Shown here: positions 54,562 through 62,234 of the stretch, piece after piece
How the letters are laid out: each line of letters starts with the position of its first letter
How positions within the stretch are numbered: the first letter of the stretch is position 1
Assembly (NCBI RefSeq): GCF_001808955.1
Contig: NZ_KV795235.1
Coordinates: forward strand, 84,844-148,843
Length of the DNA: 64,000 nt
Direction of reading: 5' to 3'
Origin: Rothia sp. HMSC078H08
GTDB taxonomy: Bacteria > Actinomycetota > Actinomycetes > Actinomycetales > Micrococcaceae
Notes under the pieces: generated by a model
What the model was told of the DNA's origin: nothing
Seen by the model: only the letters and a program-made list of their open reading frames with translations
Database searches by the model: none
Made by a program: the position numbers and the translations under genes

Positions 54562-55785
54562 ATGACGAAGTACCGTCAGTCCTCAAAGTTGAGCAACGTC
54601 CTGTACGACATCCGCGGCCCCATTCTGGATGAAGCCAATCGCATGGAGGCGATGGGCCACCGCATCCTCAAACTGAACATTGGTAACCCCGCCCCCTTCG
54701 GCTTTGAGGCGCCGGATGCCATCATGATGGACATCATTCGTCACCTGCCTGAAACCCAGGGCTACTCCGATTCCCGCGGCCTCTACTCGGCACGTACCGC
54801 CATTGTGCAGCACTACCAGAACCGCGGCATCATGAACCTCGACACCGACTCCATCTACCTGGGTAACGGTGTGTCTGAGCTGATCCCGATGACCCTGCAG
54901 GCACTCTGCGAGACCGGCGACGAAATCCTGGTCCCCATGCCCGACTACCCGCTGTGGACCGCATCCACCGCGCTGGTGGGCGGCAAGCCCGTGCACTACC
55001 TGTGCGATGAGGAAAACAACTGGTACCCGGACATCGAAGACATTAAGTCGAAGATTACCGAGCGCACCAAGGGCATTGTGGTCATTAACCCGAACAACCC
55101 GACCGGTGCCGTCTACCCGCGCTCGATTTTGAAGCAGATCGTGGACCTGGCACGCGAGCACGGTCTGGTTGTGTTCTCCGACGAAATCTACGAAAAGATT
55201 GTGTACGATGGCGCAGAAGCCATCAACATGGCTTCTCTGACCGGCGATGATGTGCTCTGCTTGACCTTCTCCGGCCTGTCCAAGGCATACCGCGTCTGCG
55301 GTTACCGCGCAGGCTGGGTCGCTATTACCGGCCCCAAGAAGGACGCAACGAGCTACCTGGAAGGCATCCACCTGCTTGCATCCATGCGCCTGTGCTCCAA
55401 CGTTCCGGCACAGCACGCAATCCAGACTGCACTGGGCGGCTACCAGTCCATTAACGAGCTGATTGTCCCCGGCGGCCGCCTCTACGAGCAGCGCACCCTG
55501 GCGCACAAGATGCTCAACGAGATTGACGGCATCAGCTGCACCAGTGCGGACGGCGCACTGTACCTGTTCCCGAAGATTGATGTTGAGCGCTTCGACATTA
55601 CCGACGACGAGCAGTTCGCCCTGGACCTGCTCAAGAGCCAGAAGATTCTCTTCAGCCACGGCCGCGCGTTCAACTGGAAGGACCCGGACCACTTCCGCCT
55701 GGTGTTCCTGCCCGATACGCAGACCCTCACCAGCGCCCTGGAGCGCCTGGGTAACTTCATGGCTGACTACAAGCAGAAGCACTAG
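54562..55785 (+). CDS. alaA: alanine/aspartate-type aminotransferase (AlaA-like)
   Basis: PLP-dependent class I aminotransferase; the closest family I recognise is AlaA, which makes alanine from pyruvate and glutamate. 407 residues. The N-terminal block SSKLSNVLYDIRGPILDEAN, RILKLNIGNPAPFGFEAPDA, QGYSDSRGLYSARTAIVQHY, VINPNNPTGAVYPRSILKQI, the PLP lysine K241 in TFSGLSKAYRVCGYRAGW, and ASMRLCSNVPAQHAIQTALG all match AlaA closely. It follows the lipoprotein gene by 6 bases, so the two are cotranscribed. A perfect terminator ends the unit. Confidence 0.93.
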   Translation: MTKYRQSSKLSNVLYDIRGPILDEANRMEAMGHRILKLNIGNPAPFGFEAPDAIMMDIIRHLPETQGYSDSRGLYSARTAIVQHYQNRGIMNLDTDSIYLGNGVSELIPMTLQALCETGDEILVPMPDYPLWTASTALVGGKPVHYLCDEENNWYPDIEDIKSKITERTKGIVVINPNNPTGAVYPRSILKQIVDLAREHGLVVFSDEIYEKIVYDGAEAINMASLTGDDVLCLTFSGLSKAYRVCGYRAGWVAITGPKKDATSYLEGIHLLASMRLCSNVPAQHAIQTALGGYQSINELIVPGGRLYEQRTLAHKMLNEIDGISCTSADGALYLFPKIDVERFDITDDEQFALDLLKSQKILFSHGRAFNWKDPDHFRLVFLPDTQTLTSALERLGNFMADYKQKH

Positions 55786-55809
55786 CCCTGCCACCTCTGC
55801 TACATATAG

Positions 55810-55863
55810 ACAGAAATAGCCTGCCCCGCAGTTCTGATGAGCTGCGGGGCAGGCTATTTCTGT
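55810..55863. terminator. bidirectional terminator between alaA and xseB
   Basis: Perfect 22-bp arms from ACAGAAATAGCC to GGCTATTTCTGT with a 10-base loop; T/A-rich flanks on both strands serve the two converging units. Confidence 0.9.
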
Positions 55864-55906
55864 TTGACGGCTGGCGGATGTGCCAGAACGGGCGCTGGAA
55901 GTGGCT

Positions 55907-56167
55907 TTAGTTTGCCGGGCTCTCCTGACCGCCCTGCTGTGCACCGCGTGCCGCGTTCAGGCGCTCCTGCGCGCCCTGCAGCCACGCCTCGCAGCGGGCG
56001 GCAAGCGCCTCGCCACGCTCCCACAGTGCGATGGAAGTCTCCAAGTCGCTGGCGCCGGACTCCAGCTGGCGCACGACCTGCTCCAGCTCGGCTCGCGCCT
56101 GCTCGTAGCCGAGGGTTTCGACGGGTGCGCCCAGCTCGGCGCTGTTGAAGCTAATGTTCTCGCTCAT
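55907..56167 (-). CDS. xseB: exodeoxyribonuclease VII small subunit
   Basis: Several XseB copies bind each XseA and stabilise exonuclease VII, which degrades single-stranded DNA. 86 residues, mostly helical: [20 protein letters not shown] and [20 protein letters not shown] followed by [17 protein letters not shown]. This is the standard XseB helical hairpin, slightly extended at both ends. GAAAGG lies upstream of the ATG. It follows xseA on the same strand after a 64-base spacer containing a 13-bp tandem repeat. Confidence 0.95.
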   Translation of the reverse strand: MSENISFNSAELGAPVETLGYEQARAELEQVVRQLESGASDLETSIALWERGEALAARCEAWLQGAQERLNAARGAQQGGQESPAN

Positions 56168-56180
56168 TGAGGAACCTTTC

Positions 56181-56219
56181 AGGGGTAAAACTTAGGGGTA
56201 AAAACTAGGGGTAAAACGT
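56181..56219. repeat. three tandem copies of a 13-bp unit between xseA and xseB
   Basis: AGGGGTAAAACTT, AGGGGTAAAAACT and AGGGGTAAAACGT follow head to tail, then AGGTATC. It occupies most of the spacer between the two exonuclease VII subunit genes and could change copy number by slippage. Confidence 0.75.
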
Positions 56220-56231
56220 AGGTATCGGGGT

Positions 56232-57533
56232 TTAGGAGATGTTTGAGGGGTCCGTGGAGGTCACGGTCGCCTGCGCCGAACCGGTCGCCGCACGCACCGT
56301 AATCTGCTCGCCCTCGCTCAGCGCCGAAGCGTCACGCACAATAGCACCCGCGGCATCCTGAACAATGGAGTAGCCGCGGTTCAGCGTCTGCGCGGGAGAG
56401 AGCGAACGCACCCGCGCCAACGTGTGCGACAGGGTAGCCGACTCACGCTCCAGACGGTGCTGCACCGAACGGTGAGCGCGCTCGCGTAGCTGGCTCAGCT
56501 CCTCCACACGCATGAGCAGGGAAGACTCCGGGTGGGTGAGCACCGGGCGGCTACGCAGCTGCGCAATGTAGTTCATCTGCATGCCCACGTAGCCGAGCAC
56601 CGCGCGGTCCAGGCGGGCGCGCGCCTCGGGGATGCGGGCGGTCTCCTCCGAAATATCGGGCACAATGCGCTTACCCGCATCGGTCGGGGTGGAGGCGCGC
56701 AGGTCAGCGACCGCATCGAGGATGGGGGAGTCCGCCTCGTGACCGATTGCCGAGACCACCGGGGTGGTGGCTGCCGCGACGGCGCGGATGAGTGCCTCCT
56801 CAGAGAAGGGCAGCAGGTCTTCGAAGGAGCCGCCGCCTCGGGCGATGACGATGACATCCACTTCTGGGTGGGCGTCCAGCTCGGCGAGAGCCGCAATGAC
56901 CTCAGCCGCCGCACCCTCGCCCTGAACGCGAGTATTGCGCACCTCGAAGACCACGCCGGGCCAGCGCAGGGAGGCGTTGCGGATAACGTCCTTCTCCGCG
57001 TCAGAATCGCGACCGGTAATCAGACCCACACGATTCGGCAGCATGGGCAGCGGCTTCTTCCGCGCGTCAGAGAACAGCCCCTCAGCGGCGAGAGCTTCAC
57101 GCAGACGCTGCAGCTGCTCGTGCAGGTTGCCGGTGCCGACCGCGTACACTTCCTTGCCGATGAGGGAGAGCTTGCCGTTCTTCCACAGGCTCGGCTTGGC
57201 GCGGGTGACGATGCGAGCGCCTACGGTCACATCAGCCGCCAGGCCGCTACCGGCACGCCCGAAGAGCGCGAGGGTGAAGGAGAAGTCTTCGTTGAGGTCT
57301 TTAAGCTCCATGAAGACGTTGCCGCCGCGGCCGTTGAGGGAGGCGACCTGCGCCTCCACCCAGAGCTCGGGAACCTTGTCTACATAGTTTTTGAGGTTCT
57401 GCGCGAGCAGGGCGAGGGGCCAGGGGTTGGTGGCGGTGGTTTCCTGAGACTTCCCGGGAAGCTGCCGCTCGTGCACGGGCGGCACGACTAGCGCGGGTGC
57501 CGGCTGCGCTGCGGAGGGGTTGTAGAAGTTCAT
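56232..57533 (-). CDS. xseA: exodeoxyribonuclease VII large subunit
   Basis: Catalytic subunit of exonuclease VII. 433 residues: N-terminal OB-fold (PWPLALLAQNLKNYVDKVPE to LWVEAQVASLNGRGGNVFME), SGDVTVGAR-like AADVTVGARIVTRAKPSLW, the catalytic region PMLPNRVGLITGRDSDAEKD, GEGAAAEVIAALAELDAH, VDVIVIARGGGSFEDLLPFS and PVVSAIGHEADSPILDAVAD, then a coiled-coil region and the late block LNRGYSIVQDAAG. Start taken at ATG 57533; GACAAT lies 7 bases upstream and AGAAGG touches it, suggesting a leaderless transcript. Divergent from the following membrane protein gene. Confidence 0.95.
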   Translation of the reverse strand: MNFYNPSAAQPAPALVVPPVHERQLPGKSQETTATNPWPLALLAQNLKNYVDKVPELWVEAQVASLNGRGGNVFMELKDLNEDFSFTLALFGRAGSGLAADVTVGARIVTRAKPSLWKNGKLSLIGKEVYAVGTGNLHEQLQRLREALAAEGLFSDARKKPLPMLPNRVGLITGRDSDAEKDVIRNASLRWPGVVFEVRNTRVQGEGAAAEVIAALAELDAHPEVDVIVIARGGGSFEDLLPFSEEALIRAVAAATTPVVSAIGHEADSPILDAVADLRASTPTDAGKRIVPDISEETARIPEARARLDRAVLGYVGMQMNYIAQLRSRPVLTHPESSLLMRVEELSQLRERAHRSVQHRLERESATLSHTLARVRSLSPAQTLNRGYSIVQDAAGAIVRDASALSEGEQITVRAATGSAQATVTSTDPSNIS

Positions 57534-57688
57534 GCCTTCTATTGTCCCTGATTGGTCGGTTATGCGCCTGCGCACAGGTCAGCCTGGCGACTCGGGTAGC
57601 TTGCACACAGTGCAGGCAGAACTTAGCTTCTGGCGCATTCTGCGGGTCCGAATCGGCTTTGAACACCGTGAGCGGGTACCCTAGGCTC

Positions 57689-58912
57689 ATGCGCTCACCC
57701 GATCAGTCAGCACATCAGAACAACGCCCTCAACACCGCCGCGGCTTCGTCAGCGGCGGGTACTGGCGCGCACAACTACCCGGCGGACGCGACCCGAGTCG
57801 TCGACACCCGGATTACCCGCACAGACGGCTATTACACGGGCGGCTACTATACGGCGGATGAAGACACGACCCTGCTGCAGCCTACCCGCATGCTCGGTCA
57901 CACAGCAACCCCCACCAAGGCTGAGTTGCAGGCCGCCCCCGAGCCTCCCTTCGCGGCGGGCTTGCGGAGGTTCCTGACCGTTGTGCTGTGCGCCCTTGCC
58001 CTGGTGACCGGTCTGGGTGCAACCGCGGGTGCCTGGGTGAACTCCAAGCTCATGTCAGAGCGTGGTTTCTCGCAGATTTCCTCCAGCCTGGCGGAGGATT
58101 CGCAGCTTGCTTCGCGCATCGCGGACGGTGCGGTCGAAGACCTCATGAACTCCGAAGCTATGACAACCTTCCTCGACGGCACCAAACAAAGCGGCTTATA
58201 CTCCATTCTTGTAAAGCCGACACAAGACGGCATACGTTCCCTGCTCAACCGTTCCGCGGCTGAGCTGTCAAAAACTGAAGAATATCGAAGCCTCTGGAAG
58301 GAAGTAGCCGAGGAAACTCGCCGCTACAACCTCGAACACCAGGACGGTCCCGCCGTCATTGTGCTCACCCCCTTTTACCGTGCGTTGGATGCGAAGGTCG
58401 GCTCTATCGGCTCCTTCGACCCGGACCTGACGAAGCTCGGCCCTGAAACCCTCAATATTGACCGGTTGAAGGACGGCAACAACCAGCAGGAGCAGCAGGA
58501 GTGGTTCCTGCACGCCGGCATTAACCGTGCCGCCGCGCTGGGCAAGTCCACCATGCCACTGACCATCATTGCGGCGCTGAGCCTGCTGCTGGCTACGTTG
58601 CTGGCCCCCAGGCACCGCATCCTGGTGCCGGTGGTCACGGCTCTGCTCTACGCCCTGCTGGGCTGGGGCGCCGCAGCCTGGTTTGGCGGCCAGAGCCCTG
58701 AAACCCTGGGAATTACCAGCCACAGCACCGCCGGAACGGCGCTGATTACCGGGGCATGGAACCAGCTTGCACCGTCACTGACCGGGCACTTGCAGGCGGC
58801 GGCAAGCTACGGGCTGGTCCTGGCGATCCTCGCCCTACTGCTCGGTATTCTGATTCGCCTTATCGCCCTGGGACGTAGCCCTGCGAGCGGTGCCACAGTC
58901 ATCACACACTAA
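57689..58912 (+). CDS. hypothetical actinobacterial membrane protein with large external domain
   Basis: Not recognised as a named family. 407 residues: a Ser/Ala/Tyr-rich cytoplasmic N-terminus (to about 88, with TDGYYTGGYYTADED), one helix (FLTVVLCALALVTGLGATAG), an external domain of about 150 residues (SERGFSQISSSLAEDSQLAS; FYRALDAKVGSIGSFDPDLT), then helices at about 283-300, 307-325 and 367-390. The layout resembles other actinobacterial proteins with a helix, an outer domain and C-terminal helices. TACCCT lies 6 bases before the ATG (leaderless). It is 27 bases before ispH, possibly cotranscribed. Confidence 0.75.
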   Translation: MRSPDQSAHQNNALNTAAASSAAGTGAHNYPADATRVVDTRITRTDGYYTGGYYTADEDTTLLQPTRMLGHTATPTKAELQAAPEPPFAAGLRRFLTVVLCALALVTGLGATAGAWVNSKLMSERGFSQISSSLAEDSQLASRIADGAVEDLMNSEAMTTFLDGTKQSGLYSILVKPTQDGIRSLLNRSAAELSKTEEYRSLWKEVAEETRRYNLEHQDGPAVIVLTPFYRALDAKVGSIGSFDPDLTKLGPETLNIDRLKDGNNQQEQQEWFLHAGINRAAALGKSTMPLTIIAALSLLLATLLAPRHRILVPVVTALLYALLGWGAAAWFGGQSPETLGITSHSTAGTALITGAWNQLAPSLTGHLQAAASYGLVLAILALLLGILIRLIALGRSPASGATVITH

Positions 58913-58939
58913 AAGTCCGAACAACGTAGGATAGTAACC

Positions 58940-60025
58940 ATGTCCACTGAAACTATTGCCCTGGGCCTGCCGCCCGTACCCCGCGAGCGCCGCAGCCGCG
59001 CCGACGTTGAAGCCGCCGCACCCGTCACCGGTGAGAAGAAAGTCCTGCTCGCCACCCCGCGCGGTTACTGCGCAGGCGTTGACCGTGCCGTGATTGCTGT
59101 TGAGAAGGCGCTGGAGCACTACGGTGCGCCCGTCTACGTGCGCAAGCAGATTGTTCACAACCGCCACGTGGTGGAGACCTTGGAAAAGCAGGGCGCTATC
59201 TTCGTTGATGAAGTGGATGAAGTTCCCGAAGGTTCCGTGACCGTGTTCTCGGCGCACGGCGTGTCCCCGGCGGTGGTTTCCGCAGCCGGCGACCGCTCCC
59301 TGAACACTATTGACGCGACCTGCCCGCTGGTGAACAAGGTGCACCGCGAGGCTGTGCGCTTCGCCAAGCAGGACTACGACATCCTGCTCATCGGTCACAC
59401 CGGCCACGAAGAGGTCGAGGGTACCGCCGGTGAGGCGCCCGAGCACATCCAGATCGTGAACTCGCCCGACGAGGTGGATCAGGTGACCGTTCGCAACCCG
59501 GAGAAGGTCGTCTGGATTTCTCAGACCACCCTGTCCGTGGATGAGACCCTGGAAACCGTGGCGCGTCTGCGTGAGCGTTTCCCGTCTCTGCAGGATCCGC
59601 CTTCGGACGACATCTGCTACGCAACCTCCAACCGCCAGGGCGCCATCAAGGAGATTGCTCCGCGCGCTGACCTGGTCATTGTGGTTGGCTCGGCGAACTC
59701 CTCGAACTCCGTGCGCCTGAAGGAAGTAGCACTCGAATACGGCGCTAAGCGTGCCGAGCGTGTGGACTTCGCACACCAGGTGGACGAGTCCTGGTTCGAG
59801 GGCGTGGCAACCGTGGGCCTGACCTCCGGCGCGTCCGTGCCCGAGGTTCTGGTTCAGGAGGTACTGGCCCTGCTCGCCGAGTACGGCTACAACACCATCG
59901 AAGAGGTGGAGACCGCGAAGGAAGACATTCTCTTCTCCCTGCCGAAGGAACTGCGTTCCGCCCTGAAGAACGATGAGAACGTGGGCCGCCAGCTCGGTGG
60001 CCGCGGCGCTAAGCCCACTCGCTAA
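58940..60025 (+). CDS. ispH: 4-hydroxy-3-methylbut-2-enyl diphosphate reductase
   Basis: Last enzyme of the MEP isoprenoid route; an iron-sulfur protein making IPP and DMAPP. 361 residues. The three cluster cysteines are in [16 protein letters not shown] (C44), [17 protein letters not shown] and [16 protein letters not shown]; active-site blocks [20 protein letters not shown] and [20 protein letters not shown] and [16 protein letters not shown] are all present, and [14 protein letters not shown] 33-residue extension precedes the core. TAGGAT lies 7 bases before the ATG. Confidence 0.97.
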   Translation: MSTETIALGLPPVPRERRSRADVEAAAPVTGEKKVLLATPRGYCAGVDRAVIAVEKALEHYGAPVYVRKQIVHNRHVVETLEKQGAIFVDEVDEVPEGSVTVFSAHGVSPAVVSAAGDRSLNTIDATCPLVNKVHREAVRFAKQDYDILLIGHTGHEEVEGTAGEAPEHIQIVNSPDEVDQVTVRNPEKVVWISQTTLSVDETLETVARLRERFPSLQDPPSDDICYATSNRQGAIKEIAPRADLVIVVGSANSSNSVRLKEVALEYGAKRAERVDFAHQVDESWFEGVATVGLTSGASVPEVLVQEVLALLAEYGYNTIEEVETAKEDILFSLPKELRSALKNDENVGRQLGGRGAKPTR

Positions 60026-60040
60026 TACTTTTTAGCTTAT

Positions 60041-60086
60041 GACCCCGTGTCCTCTTCCCCCGTGTGGGGAGAAGACACGGGGTCTT
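60041..60086 (+). terminator. ispH terminator
   Basis: GACCCCGTGTC-CTTCCCC pairs with GGGGAG-AAGACACGGGGTC around CGTGT, then TTTG. Its right half and following bases (60055-60110) are repeated at 61963-62018. Confidence 0.85.
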
Positions 60087-60110
60087 TGTATCTGATATGT
60101 GGGGAAGCAC
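60055..60110 (+). repeat. direct repeat, left copy (terminator half plus flank)
   Basis: Near-identical to 61963-62018: CCGTGTGGGGAGAAGACACG and GGGTCTTTGTATCTGAT in series, then diverging (ATGTGGGGAAGCAC against GTGCGGGATGCAC). It marks the left edge of a duplicated block that contains the ABC operon. Confidence 0.8.
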
Positions 60111-60120
60111 TGTTTGGGAC

Positions 60121-60195
60121 GGCGGTACGCGCCGGTCTACTTGGTGCGGTGCAGCAGACCGGTGGCCTGCTTAAGGACCTGACGATTCGCGCCAC
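60121..60195 (+). pseudogene. internal fragment of a duplicate ABC-transporter ATPase gene
   Basis: 75 bases matching 62498-62572 of the intact ATPase gene with few changes. It encodes AVRAGLLGAVQQTGGLLKDL and then TIRAT in the same frame as the intact gene (ARAGLLGAVQQTGGLLKDLT). The upstream 87 codons and leader are deleted and everything after TIRAT is replaced by low-GC DNA. A dead remnant of a second copy of the exporter operon. Confidence 0.85.
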
Positions 60196-60242
60196 ATGAA
60201 GTTATTTAAGAATCTCCGTCTCTTTCAATGCCATTGTTGTGT

Positions 60243-60248
60243 TATAAT
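60243..60248 (+). promoter_or_regulatory. -10 element of ltrA
   Basis: A perfect TATAAT 30 bases before the ltrA start, typical of low-GC Gram-positive promoters; the -35 is weak. AGAAAGG (about 60265-60271) lies 7 bases before the start as ribosome binding site. Confidence 0.7.
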
Positions 60249-60278
60249 AAATTGTATTTCTAGTAGAAAGGTCTTAAG

Positions 60279-61424
60279 GTGACAACTCTTATTGAACATA
60301 AACGTGTAGAATTTTCAGAACTATTTTATGACCTAGTGTTTGTTTTTGCAATTTCAAAAGCAACTGCTTTAATTCACCCTCTTCATGACGGTGTTGTGGC
60401 TTGGGATTCTTTACTTGATTTCTTCATCTCTGTCATGGTTATCATCAATGCCTGGATGATTCAAACCATTTATACCAATCGCTATGGAACAAACTCGTTA
60501 TTTAATATGGTAATCATGTTTACCAACATGGGACTTATGCTCTTTATATCCAATATGATTGGATACAATTGGCAACAATGGTTCTATTATACCTGTTGGG
60601 CTGTTGGTACATTAACCCTTACCTTATTTTTTCAATATTTGGTTCAGTTTTTTAGAGAATCAACCGATAATACTGATCGGGAAAGCATCAAAGGTTTTCT
60701 ATGGTTAACAGGTCTACAAAGTTTAGGAGTCTATCTGGCAGCTCTTTTCCCTATTTACGTTGGAGTCTATATCTTTATTGCTAGTATTCTGCTAACATTT
60801 ATTGTGCCAATTTTCTTGATGACTAAAGATGAGCATTTCCAGGTAAATCTTCCCCATTTAATCGAGCGCGTCTCCCTTCTTGTCATCATTACGTTTGGAG
60901 AGATGGTTATTGGGCTAGTTAACTTCTTTACAGTTGAGAATTTCTCTATATATTCGGTTCTTAATTTCGTTATCATGCTTTCTCTGTTCTTGTTTTATTT
61001 TGGTGAATTTGACCATGCTATTGACGAAGGATCCAATCAAAAGGGAGTATTTATAATTTATAGTCACTATCCTATTTTCATTGGGCTTATGTTGATGACA
61101 GTTTCGATGGGTTATCTCCTGAATCCCGAGGCTAATCTTCTCGTTGCAATCAGCTTCTTTTATATCGGAATTGGCCTCTTCCAAGCTGCTGTCCTAGCAA
61201 ATGGGCCCTATAACAAAAACTATCTTCGCTATCCGAGAAGTTACTACTGTGTCCAAGCGACACTCTATCTGGTTGCCTTGATTCTCTCTTTGCTTTTCGC
61301 TTCTAATGCTATAACAGTGTTGAGTATTGCAACCATTTTTACTCTAGCTATAGCTAGTCATTTTATTTCTTTCTGGGTTACACGTACTAAACAATATTCC
61401 GTGTCTTACTGGGGGTTCTTCTAA
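60279..61424 (+). CDS. ltrA: low temperature requirement protein A (LtrA) family membrane protein, foreign origin
   Basis: 381 residues and about ten membrane helices. The opening EHKRVEFSELFYDLVFVFAI is the LtrA-family signature. Later blocks include LIERVSLLVIITFGEMVIGL, HYPIFIGLMLMTVSMGYLL and the C-terminal ITVLSIATIFTLAIASHFIS. The role is poorly known; the name comes from a Listeria mutant unable to grow in the cold. GTG start with AGAAAGG upstream. The gene is full-length and undamaged although it sits inside a decayed operon, so it may be expressed from its own TATAAT promoter. Codon use is of a low-GC Firmicute, unlike every neighbour. Confidence 0.88.
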   Translation: MTTLIEHKRVEFSELFYDLVFVFAISKATALIHPLHDGVVAWDSLLDFFISVMVIINAWMIQTIYTNRYGTNSLFNMVIMFTNMGLMLFISNMIGYNWQQWFYYTCWAVGTLTLTLFFQYLVQFFRESTDNTDRESIKGFLWLTGLQSLGVYLAALFPIYVGVYIFIASILLTFIVPIFLMTKDEHFQVNLPHLIERVSLLVIITFGEMVIGLVNFFTVENFSIYSVLNFVIMLSLFLFYFGEFDHAIDEGSNQKGVFIIYSHYPIFIGLMLMTVSMGYLLNPEANLLVAISFFYIGIGLFQAAVLANGPYNKNYLRYPRSYYCVQATLYLVALILSLLFASNAITVLSIATIFTLAIASHFISFWVTRTKQYSVSYWGFF

Positions 61425-61433
61425 TTAATTTAT

Positions 61434-61474
61434 AAAAACAAAAAAGCCTTGGCTTCCAAGGCTTTTTTGTTTTT
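61434..61474. terminator. bidirectional terminator of the acquired segment
   Basis: Perfect 19-bp arms (AAAAACAAAAAAGCCTTGG and its complement) with a 3-base loop; poly-T on both strands. Firmicute-style, shared by ltrA and the converging gene fragment. Confidence 0.92.
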
Positions 61475-61715
61475 ATAAACTAAATTTGTCCATCATTTGT
61501 TTATCAACTTCCTTTCCAGACATATCTAATCTGATGACACTATCCGCATCATCTCCAATCATATTGAGATACTCTAGATGAGAACGGAAGTTTTCTATCT
61601 TCCCTTCCAATAAATAGAGGGCCAGAGTGTCGATGTAGCCGTCTTCATACTGCTCACCTGCATCTACAAAGGACTGATACTTACCGAAACCCTTTTCTAT
61701 GTCCTCAATAAACTC
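61473..61715 (-). pseudogene. 3' fragment of a low-GC (streptococcal-type) gene
   Basis: 80 codons open to a TAA at 61473, without a start: upstream in frame are stop codons and then the junction to actinobacterial DNA. The peptide reads EFIEDIEKGFGKYQSFVDAG, then EQYEDGYIDTLALYLLEGKI and ends DMSGKEVDKQMMDKFSL. The family is not recognised. It converges on ltrA and shares its terminator, as expected if this is the neighbour of ltrA in the donor chromosome, cut by the transfer. Confidence 0.75.
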
Positions 61716-61731
61716 TTACTAATGAGCTTCA

Positions 61732-61810
61732 AGTGGTGAGTCTGGTTGTGTGGGCGGCTATCTTCCTGGGCGTTTCTGCCCTGCTGATGCGCCGCGCAAC
61801 CCGCCGCTAA
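61732..61810 (+). pseudogene. 3' end of a duplicate ABC-2 permease gene
   Basis: 79 bases matching the last visible part of the intact permease gene (63927-64000): VVSLVVWAAIFLGVSALLMR then RATRR and a TAA stop. It shows how the intact gene should end just beyond the window. With the ATPase fragment it brackets the foreign DNA. Confidence 0.85.
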
Positions 61811-62161
61811 ATGCTTCTTCCCGCCGCAGTCTCAAGAGTTCCGTAGTATCAGGGGCTCCCGAGGCTGCGGCGGAAGCCGTACCCGCTCACACCGCATCTG
61901 CTAACACTGCCGCGCCGCGTCCTGGAAACTGGTGCGAGTGAGTTCGTGGTGAAGGATACGGGTTCCCCGTGTGGGGAGAAGACACGGGGTCTTTGTATCT
62001 GATGTGCGGGATGCACGGATAGGGACGCTAGCGCAGCTTCACGTTCACGCTACGCGGGGGAATGCCCCCTCTGCGGCGCCCCAACAACGATTGGCACAGG
62101 CGCCTTGAGGACGGAGCCCCCGCTTCACGTAACCGGCTACGACGCTCGCATATCCTCAACT
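61811..62161 (+). other. remnant spacer with right copy of the direct repeat
   Basis: 61811-61945 is GC-rich and holds a short open frame (SGAPEAAAEAVPAHTASANT) without start or family features; it may be a piece of the gene that follows the permease in the original operon. 61963-62018 repeats the half terminator and flank found after ispH. 62019-62161 is the leader of the intact exporter operon, with no gene. Confidence 0.5.
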
Positions 62162-62191
62162 CATGACATTTGTCATGGGCAGGTCATGACA
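62162..62191. promoter_or_regulatory. operator-like cluster upstream of the ABC exporter genes
   Basis: A perfect palindrome CATGACA-TT-TGTCATG (62162-62177) is followed by a third half-site TCATGACA (62184-62191). The pattern fits a NarL/DesR-type response-regulator site, often linked to ABC-2 exporters with a two-component system. The start of the ATPase gene is 44 bases away. Confidence 0.6.
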
Positions 62192-62234
62192 CTCTGTACC
62201 GCAGCGGCGCGAAAACCGGCGGTGTAATAGAAAC

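Larger units (their letters stand above)
60196..61731. mobile_element. horizontally acquired low-GC segment, streptococcus-like, carrying ltrA
   Basis: About 1.5 kb whose base composition and codon use (AT-rich third positions: TTT, AAT, ATT, TTA) differ sharply from the surrounding GC-rich DNA. It contains a complete ltrA gene with its own promoter and terminator, plus the 3' end of a second gene on the other strand. The left edge cuts into an ATPase remnant, the right edge into a permease remnant. No transposase, integrase or terminal repeats are seen, so it came in by recombination of naked DNA rather than as a self-moving element. The donor as an oral Streptococcus is inferred from style and habitat. 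Confidence 0.8.

Noticed and set aside
60196..61731. Insertion sequence or integrative element
   Set aside because: No transposase, integrase, terminal inverted repeats or target-site duplication could be seen; recombination of taken-up DNA fits better.
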